Assembly (NCBI GenBank): GCA_963971225.1
Contig: OZ020269.1
Coordinates: forward strand, 87,529,783 to 87,593,782
Reading direction: 5' to 3'
DNA: 64,000 nt
From: Melieria omissa
Taxonomy: Eukaryota > Arthropoda > Insecta > Diptera > Ulidiidae
Shown: piece after piece, positions 57,181 to 64,000 of the stretch
How positions within the stretch are numbered: the stretch's first letter is position 1
How the letters are laid out: each line of letters starts with the position of its first letter
Position numbers and translations under genes: made by a program
The notes under the pieces: generated by a model
Database searches by the model: none
What the model was told of the DNA's origin: nothing
What the model saw: only the letters and a program-made list of their open reading frames with translations

Positions 57181-57769
57181 AATCGAAGTAATTTAAGTAT
57201 TCTGATTCCAATCAATTAAAGCCATTAAGACTCTTGACTCGTTCCAATTCCATAAACCTTCTTAAACTCCGCCTCGCTTTCCACAAGTCCACTTCTTCCA
57301 CAACAAGATGAAGTCACTCACTCCAAAACCATTCAAATATTTCCTAAATTTCAATTTTAAGTCCAAATTTGATTCCTCAATGCCACTTTCTGCTTTATGA
57401 AGACTTTTTATTCCTAAAGCACTCGGTGTGGTCACATATTTTTCCGCAATCCTTGACCAGCATTAGCTGTCACCAATTAGTCTTAAAATAACTCAACTGT
57501 CAGTTTAGCTTTCGGCATTTGTCTCAAGCTGTCACGTTCACTGACAACTAAATAATTTATATTGTTATGCCATTCCTTTCATGTTGTGGCACATTTAAAT
57601 ATGCCAAAAATATTGTTGCATTTCTGTATGGTATTCAGATTAGTTGGAAACCGAACACAATTTACATTCAATCTGACTTGAATGAAATGCGGTTGGACAA
57701 TGTCAGGGACGCACTCAAGCAGAGCGTTGCGGGGAAATTTTTAGTTTAGTAAGAGAGAAAGTAAGTAAG
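57181..57769. other. Unassigned sequence with a 60-codon ORF
   Basis: An ATG at 57567 opens a 60-residue frame to 57749 (MPFLSCCGTFKYAKNIVAFL and onward) with no recognised domain. Nothing else was seen. Confidence 0.25.
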
Positions 57770-58098
57770 AGAGAAGATTTATTCATAACACATAATTGAA
57801 ATATAAATAAAAAATTAATAGAGTATGAAAAAATTCAATTTATTTTAATTAGAATTATTAATTAATAAGAAAGAATTTTATTTATTTTAAAATAATAATT
57901 AATTATTTATTTAGTTAATTAATAATTTAATGAAATAATTTATTTAATTAATTAATAATTTAATTAAATAATTAAATAATTTATTTTTATTTTTATTATT
58001 TTTTAATATTTTATTTATTACTTTTTAAATAAATCTTGTAATTAAGTTATCAATTCATTAAATCAATTATTTAATTATTTTATTAAATTAATAATTAT
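57770..58098. repeat. AATTAATTTAATTA low-complexity block (left part)
   Basis: Almost pure A/T with a loose TTAATTAAAT pattern. It continues at 58850-59000 beyond the mariner, which inserted into it. Confidence 0.85.
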
Positions 58099-58100
58099 TA

Positions 58101-58847
58101 TCAGGTGTACAACTTTGCTTCCGCCGTTTTCCGATAGGTGGCTGTACCGGCTGAGGCTGGTTGAAATACATAGATGGTAATGCCTTTAAAGTGAGTGTGG
58201 ACAGTGCCTAACGAATTGTCATCGCCGTTTCAGTGACAGTTGTTCTTGTTTTCGTATTATTCACGCTCGAAAATGTCCGTTTATGTGCCCAATTCTCGCC
58301 ATTTGCGGGAAGTTTTACTTTTCTGTTACAATTCAAAAAAAAAACCAAGCGGAAGCGCATCGAATGCTCTCAGAAACTTACGGTGATGCTGCTCTGAGTG
58401 AAAGAACGTGTCGGGAGTGGTTTCAACGTTTTAAAAATATCAAGAGCGACATGACAAAGTCATCCTCCAACACGACAATGCTCGGCCTCACGTCGCAAAA
58501 GTGGTCAAAAAGTACCTGGAAACGCTGAAATGGGAAGTCTTGCCCCACCCGCCGTATTCCCCAGATGTCGCCCCTTCTGACTTCCACCTATTCCGTTCGA
58601 TGGCACATGGCCTGGCAGATCAACATTTTCAATCCTTCGAAGAATTGGAAAAATGGATTGCTTCATGGATAGCGTCAAAAGAGGACTCCTTTTTTCGAGC
58701 CGGGATCCGAAAATTGCCGGAAAGATGGGAGAAAGTTGTCGCTAGCGACGGACAATACTTTGAATAATACATCTGTAAGCACTTTTTCGCAATAAAGCTT
58801 TTAATTTTGGAAAAAAAAACGGCGGAAGCAAAGTTGTACACCTGATA
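58101..58847 (+). mobile_element. Deleted mariner element (747 bp)
   Basis: The ends TCAGGTGTACAACTTTGCTT (left) and its complement at the right extend through CCGCCGTTTT, giving about 31-bp inverted repeats flanked by TA (58099-58100 and 58848-58849). The terminal repeats are almost perfect. The interior encodes the decayed transposase in the next entry. Confidence 0.95.
58272..58767 (+). pseudogene. Internally deleted mariner transposase
   Basis: An ATG at 58272 starts MSVYVPNSRHLREVLLFCYN. A frameshift occurs in the A10 run at about 58334-58345, after which QAEAHRMLSETYGDAALSER and TCREWFQRFKN give the helix-turn-helix region. A deletion then joins directly to HDNARPHVAKVVKKYLE (second catalytic Asp, about 58470), so the first catalytic Asp is gone. 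HPPYSPDVAPSDFHLF keeps the third Asp (about 58550-58590). The C-terminus GIRKLPERWEKVVASDGQ then YFE ends at 58767. It encodes no active enzyme, but its ends could respond to transposase from an intact relative. Confidence 0.93.
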
Positions 58848-58849
58848 TT

Positions 58850-59089
58850 ATTTCTTTTTTATTTTCATTCAATTACTTAAAATAAAACAAAATTAATATT
58901 GAATAATTTTAGATGCAAATATTGATTAAATTATTAATTTATAATTGAATTATTTAATTAAATTGGTTATTTAATCTAATCAATATTTAATTTCAATCAT
59001 TATTGCATTAATATCGCTTGAAATGGCAAAATAATTTAAACCACAAATCCTTAGCCAATTTATATTCGATTAAATTCTTTTTTCCATTC
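58850..59089. repeat. AATTAATTTAATTA low-complexity block (right part)
   Basis: Continuation of the A/T block at 57770-58098 on the other side of the mariner. Confidence 0.75.
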
Positions 59090-60110
59090 ACTTAACCTTA
59101 AAAAAAAACGCAATCATACAAAACGGCAATAAGCATCGAACTTGGCGCATAAAAGCAACTCTAACAAAGCACTTAAATCCGATTTAACAGTAATTCGGTG
59201 AAATTTACAACAATCCACTTACAAATGTCATTTATAGCTGTCAATTGTGCAACATTAAAAGTGCAACTACAACAATTGCAACAACCACAAGAGGCCGCAG
59301 CCACTGTGCCGCGCAGCAATGGCAAAAATAACTGCAACCAAACAATCGTAATAACGTGGCAACGCCATAACGAAATGAACGTACTTTGCCGAAATGGTGG
59401 CGCAACTTTTAAATGCTGCCGCCAACGGCGGATGCAATTAAATTAAAATTCAGTTCAGTTGCCAAAGTGAAGTGGCAGCTAAAGCAAAAACAACAACAAT
59501 AACAACAACAGAGGAGAATTGTAACTGCTTTAGCGGTCGGTTGGGCGCTGAAAGCAAGACAATTCAACCCACTTCATAGCCTCAACAAATAAAACCAACA
59601 AATACAACAACAAAAACCCCATACAACACAACAAAAGACGCAAAAGAATGTCAGCGCGGCATGTGGAAAAGTGTGTGTGTGTGTGAGTTGCTGCCACTGT
59701 TGCAAGTGGATTACTTGATTGTGCGGCATTGAGGGATAAGAAGAATTTTTTAGTGCATTAAATGCGAAAATTTTCGTTAATGGCGTTTAAAATTATGCAC
59801 AGAGCGCGGCGGCGGCATTCATGTCGTCTGCCGAAGCGACAGTGCCACAGTGCAGTTAAATGTTGCCACTGCTGGCAGTTGCAATGTTGCAACTGTCGTT
59901 GACTGTGTGTATGGTTTGGCAAAGGCAACGAAGAACAAGAAGAAGCAAAGGCAAAAATTGGCGGAAAGTGGCGCGGAAGTGTTGTGGCTCTGGTCGTAGT
60001 CATTGATGTTGTTGTTTTTGTTGTTGTTGTTGCAGTTGTTGAGTGTTAAATTACTTACAAAAATGAGCGCATTATTTATGTCAGCAATTAAACACATTTT
60101 CGCAAAAATA
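59090..60110. other. GC-richer single-copy island
   Basis: Holds CAA tracts (59268-59290, 59490-59510, 59600-59640), a TG tract (59670-59685) and a TTG tract (60007-60035). Several overlapping frames of 80-92 codons exist on both strands; the plus-strand one at 59198-59446 is Gln/Asn-rich. Composition suggests untranslated or regulatory DNA; no gene is called. Confidence 0.3.
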
Positions 60111-60204
60111 CAAAATGAAACTGCAAAATCTTTAGAGCGCAGCCAAAACTAAAGCAATTTTCAATGGAGGAAAGGATTATTTCAGCAGGCAGCACTCGAA
60201 GTTG

Positions 60205-61640
60205 TCTCTTTTGCCATCAACACGTTAGTAAGTGGTTGAGGTTATGTTGAAAGTCAATGAATGAGGTTGTGTTAAAAATGTTGAAGAGACATTAATAGTG
60301 GAAGAGGTTATGTTGAAAATTTAAAAGGTTATACGAAAGACAAGTTTATGTTGTCAAAACTTAATATTTAACAATTAAGCTGTGGTTAGCAATCGATTGT
60401 AAGAAGATTGTAAGAGGTTAGGCTGAAAGTTGAAGATGATTTTATTAAATACGAGAAGGGGGCATTATATGTTTGGGCTGTTTATCAAAGGATTGCAATA
60501 AGTTTGCGATTAGAAATTAATTGTAAGAAGGTTATAAGAGGTTATGTTGAAAGTTGAAGAGGTTTTTTTTAAGACGGGAAGAGTTCAGGACGCACCTCAA
60601 GTGCGTTTAGTTAAGGATTAGATAATAATTTGAAAAAAGTGTGCGATAAGTTGCTAAGGGATCAGCAAAAGATTGGTGGAAGATTCCAAGAGGTTAGGTT
60701 GAAAATTGAAAAGGTTATTTTAAAGGCGAGAAAAGTTCATTATATGTTTGTGGTGCTTTTAGTTAAAGATTAGGTGATAGTTTAAAATAAGTTTGCAATA
60801 AATAGTTAAAAGATCAGCAACAGATTGTAGGAAGAATGCAAGAGGTTAGGTTGAAAGTCGAAGAAGTTATTTTTAAGTCGGAAAGAGTTCCTGATTAGGT
60901 TGAGCTGCGTTTATCAAAGGATTTGGTATTAGTTCCCACAAACAAATTCAATAAGAGTGCGATTAGAAATTGATTGTAAAAAGATTATAAGAGGTTATGT
61001 TGAAAGTTGAGAAGGATATTTTTAAAATGGGAAGAGTTCATAAAATGGTTGAGCTGCGGCTAGTAATGGATTAGGTTATAATTTCAAAAAACTTTGCAAT
61101 AAGTTGTTAAGAGATCTGTAAGAGATTGTAAGAAGATTGCAAGAGGTTAGGTTGAAAGTTAAAGAGGTTATTTAAAAGACTAAAAGAAGTCATTATACGT
61201 TAGGGTTGTGTTTAGTAAAGGATTTGGTTATAATTCCAAAGAAGTTTACAGGAGGTTTGCGATTATCAAAGATTTCAAAAAGATTATAATAGGTTATGTT
61301 GAAAGTTGAAGACGTTAATTTTAAGACGGGAAGAGTTCATGATACGGTTGAGCTGCGTTTAGGAAAGGATAAAGATTAGATTTTAGAAAAGTTTGCAATA
61401 AGAAATTCAGGGATCAGGAAAAGACTGTAAAAAGATTGCAAGAGGTTAGGTTGAAAGGTGAAAAATTTTAAGGCAATTTTAAGGACAAGAAGAGTCAACT
61501 CAATTCAAGTTTGAGCAACGTTTAGCAAAGGTTTTGTTATATTTAATTCCAAACAAGTTTACAGTAGTTTAGCGATTAGTATAGAAGTGTAAGAAGATTG
61601 TAATAGGTTATGTTGAAAGTTGAAGAGGTTTTATTTTCGT
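60205..61640. repeat. Tandem array, period about 150 bp, partly dimeric
   Basis: AAGATTGCAAGAGGTTAGGTTGAAAGTTG or its TTATGTTG variant occurs at about 60400, 60527, 60680, 60830, 60980, 61130, 61280, 61430 and 61590. From 60830 on, the GTTAGG and GTTATG types alternate, giving a ~300-bp higher-order unit. Other modules are GAAGAGTTCATGATACGGTT, GAGCTGCGTTTAG and AAGTTTGCAATAAG. Confidence 0.9.
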
Positions 61641-61839
61641 GGGTTAAACATCTTCAAACTCATTGAAGTCATTGCTTGAGCAACTCAAACCTTACAGTTT
61701 CCACACTACTAAGTAATTTCCTCTTAGAAACCAAACTAACTGAAACAAAATTTTCTGGCAGCTAGTTTCACATCTCAAAAAACTGCCTAAAGAAACCAAA
61801 AATTTTAAAAATTCCTTCAACACCTTTTGTCAAAAATTA
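61641..61839. other. Unassigned sequence
   Basis: Nothing was recognised between the tandem array and the next island. Confidence 0.4.
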
Positions 61840-62047
61840 ATCACTTTAATGGTTGCACTTTAACAGTCGACTCACACAATTAAAAATTCACTTCTGGCAT
61901 CATGTGAAGCTGTGAATTCGGCCCATCACTGTTGACATTTGCAGTTTGTAGTCTCGGTGAGTGGACAACAAACCGAGCAACAACAGATTCGGCTTAACTG
62001 CTTCGGTCAGCTGCCGCACTCCATTACCAGACTTGAGGCCTCTGCTG

Positions 62048-62242
62048 ATGCTGCTACGTTTCTATTTGTTGTTGTTGATGCTTTTGCTCGAATTAAATTT
62101 TGTTGCAGTGACTGCAATGTTGTCTGTTTGCGCATTCACCTATACCTTTCGGGAAGTACTAAGGTCTGCAAATGGCACCAAAGTGCATGTGGAACACAAA
62201 AAGAAGAAGAAGAATGATTTGACAAGTGTACAGTACAGTTAA
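62048..62242 (+). CDS. Candidate small secreted or membrane peptide (64 aa)
   Basis: An ATG at 62048 opens a frame of 64 residues to a TAA at 62240-62242. The N-terminus MLLRFYLLLLMLLLELNF has one Arg followed by a long hydrophobic core and then VAVTA, like a secretory signal peptide or signal anchor. The rest has an N-glycosylation sequon (NGT), a KKKKK cluster (about residues 52-56) and an SVQYS end. AATAAA lies about 80 bases downstream (62322-62327). The context of the ATG (CTG ATG C) is weak for a fly start codon. G|GTGAGT at about 61956-61962 upstream could be a splice donor, which would place this frame in an intron. A second frame (61939-62217) overlaps it. No homolog is recognised; the gene is hypothetical. 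Confidence 0.3.
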   Translation: MLLRFYLLLLMLLLELNFVAVTAMLSVCAFTYTFREVLRSANGTKVHVEHKKKKKNDLTSVQYS

Positions 62243-62321
62243 GTTTGATGCTTGAACGCCTCGTGGCGATGATTTTCGATTGTAAATGCAAATATTGAAA
62301 TGGAATGAAAGACAAGAGAGC

Positions 62322-62327
62322 AATAAA
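62322..62327 (+). promoter_or_regulatory. Possible poly(A) signal
   Basis: AATAAA about 80 bases after the stop codon of the 64-residue ORF. AT-rich DNA contains this hexamer often, so it is only supportive. Confidence 0.3.
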
Positions 62328-62400
62328 AATGTATAATATATATATATAAAATATATATATAGATAATATCGAACATTACTGCCTAACCCGTTAACTGATA

Positions 62401-63061
62401 AAGTGTTGCCAGATACCTGAAATTACTTTTTTCCTAAATCTTAAAAAAAAACACTGAAATTTCCTTCAAAAAGTTAAAAAAAAATCTCCTAAAATTGTTT
62501 CTATGATTTGCGTCATTTTAAAGAAATTGAACTTAAGCCCAAAAGTTAAATAATCTCAAAATTTTTTTTTTTTTAATTTGCTACATTTTAAAGGAAATAA
62601 ACATCTCATCAAAAATAAAGTTATATACACACAACTTTTTTTAATTCAGCCGTTTTTATTCATCTTCAGCATAGCAACAAAAACTTAATCAAAAACCAAA
62701 CTTATAACAAGTGAATTAAATAAAAAGTACTATTTTTGGCGGGATTTCATTATGACAGCAATAGGTGGGAACGAGATAGAACGAGCTAACATTTTGTGAG
62801 CTTACAAATTTTTAACACAATAAGATTCTTTGACTATTATAATAGTTGCCAAATATACAATGGTTGTTGAGAGTGTTCCCAATACATCATACTTCCTTAT
62901 CCACAAATCTCCTAAAACTCCGCTAAGGATCAGAAAAATCCCCTAACATAAAATATAAATCTCCTAAACTTTCTCCTTTACAATTCTTCCTCCTAAAAAT
63001 TCGCCTAAAAGGCCAAGAATCTCCTTAATCTAGGAGAAAATCTCCTGATCTGGCAACACTG
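62401..63061. mobile_element. Complete hAT-type MITE (661 bp)
   Basis: The flanks AACTGATA (62393-62400 and 63062-63069) are an exact 8-bp duplication. The right end in reverse complement is CAGTGTTGCCAGATC; the left end is AAGTGTTGCCAGATA (first base changed). The interior carries AT-rich sequence and repeated TCTCCTAAA-type motifs on the right side, and no transposase frame. It is the best-preserved member of the family also found at 13215, 17345 and 31256. Confidence 0.93.
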
Positions 63062-63169
63062 AACTGATACTGTGTGGTTTTCTTGAAAATTCATTGGAAT
63101 AATTAAATTTGTATATGAACTTTTGAGTTGTTTGAGTTGTTCTACTAAGTTTCAGACTTGTAACTTACT

Positions 63170-63425
63170 CAAGGTATAGAATCGATCTAGAACAGGTAAA
63201 TGTCTGTAGACTCTGTAAAATAGCAGAGGAGACTCCTCAGCACATCATACTGGACTGCAATGTGGTTCGTTACAATAGGAAGAAATCTCTGGGCCAGCAC
63301 TGGCTTGCAGAAGAGAATATCAAACACCTTAACTTCCTTAAATTACTAAGCTTGGGTGAGATATGGGGATGTTCTCCAAAACTTGTAGGGGACACAATAG
63401 ATCATCTCTGGTCTCAATGCAACCA
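63170..63425 (+). mobile_element. LINE 3' fragment (LOA/Jockey-like)
   Basis: Reads CRLCKIAEETPQHIILDC, an intact Cys-Cys-His-Cys motif, followed by NRKKSLGQHWLAEENIKHLN. It matches the LINE inside the LTR at 12492-13023 up to TCTCAATGCA near 63423, where similarity stops. The frame continues open to 63504 but without similarity. Neither target duplications nor a tail were identified. Confidence 0.85.
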
Positions 63426-63534
63426 ACGATTTATCTATCTTACTTACAAGTTGAGAAGTTATTTACAAAACTCTTCCATCTTTGGCGCTGAAAAGGCCAT
63501 CTAACTGATAGTTAATTATATTTTTAAAAACCTT

Positions 63535-64000
63535 AATTAATTCCATCTTTAAAGCAATGCAAAATAAGTAAACTCCATCTCTTCTAAATTCTGTGATATG
63601 GCGTTCCATCTCCATCTCTTCCAACTTCTGAGATATGGCGTTCGGATAAATCTGGTGCAGTATCCATCAGTAGATAATGTAATCCATACAATGTTGAATC
63701 ATTGTGCCTTCATGAGTTCATCCTAACCTGAAACATCTTTAATGTAGCCCAGAAAAAAACTCATTTCACTATTTTTATATATATAACCATTATTTATTTC
63801 ATCTTTCTTCATAATTTTGAAGAAGTTATTGAACACTAAGTTATTGAACGTAAGTCAGAACAAGTCATTGTAATATCTTGGATTAGTTTTGAGTTATGAT
63901 CTTTGAATAAAGCTCTTTAAAACTAAGCTTCCGTCCCATCAGTCGTCATCAGTTGGTAATGATTTCCATACAACTTTGAATCATTGCGCCTTCATGAGTT
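63535..64000. repeat. Local duplications at the right edge
   Basis: CTCCATCTCTTC-AA-TTCTG then GATATGGCGTTC occurs twice about 40 bp apart (63575-63650). A longer unit, CATCAGT-G followed by TAATG, CCATACAA and TTGAATCATTG-GCCTTC, occurs at about 63665-63715 and 63945-63995. The window ends inside the second copy. Confidence 0.8.

Overview
The window reads as non-coding, transposon-rich DNA of a higher dipteran insect. A tephritid-like fly is plausible but cannot be proven from sequence alone. The reasons are the AT-rich background, many CAA/TTG and CA microsatellites, the combination of mariner, piggyBac, hAT, LOA/Jockey-type LINE and Gypsy-like LTR relics, and the absence of any long open frame with the look of a conserved host gene. 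It is probably intergenic or the inside of one or more very long introns. No rRNA, no confident tRNA, no CRISPR array and no complete host gene was found.

Three kinds of sequence alternate. (1) Mobile-element relics with readable ends: a 1.24-kb mariner (35802-37045, minus), three internally deleted Tc1/mariner copies (4313-4683, 51188-51498, 58101-58847), a piggyBac-like element with TTAA duplications (22382-24013), hAT-type elements with 8-bp duplications (30578-31067, 31256-31986, 62401-63061, 17536-17690), Gypsy-like solo LTRs (661-1066, 12239-13183, fragment 16581-16840) and 5'-truncated LINEs (12492-13023, 21190-21860, 50629-50881, 63170-63425). Several are nested: a LINE inside a solo LTR, a piggyBac inside a tandem array, and a hAT inside an open frame. 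(2) Tandem arrays: pentanucleotide arrays at 10117-10690 and 29567-29974, TTC/TAC arrays, and degenerate minisatellite fields at 4917-7020, 22040-25610, 39050-40430, 43090-46440, 49500-50615 and 60205-61640. (3) Less AT-rich, apparently single-copy islands (for example 1540-2240, 8390-9000, 10760-11660, 18290-20120, 37430-38465, 51830-52920, 59090-60110, 61840-62345). These are the best places to look for exons, promoters or enhancers.

The most notable non-repeat items are four. The first is a 317-bp almost perfect inverted repeat with a 127-bp loop (26664-27424), a potential hairpin-RNA source or an assembly artefact. The second is a 64-residue ORF with a signal-peptide-like start and a nearby poly(A) signal (62048-62242). 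The third is a roughly 130-codon minus-strand frame interrupted in frame by a hAT-type MITE (30323-31213). The fourth is a set of four ~72-bp copies of one short dispersed repeat. No cooperating gene set or operon-like system is present. I found no convincing new multi-gene biological system here.
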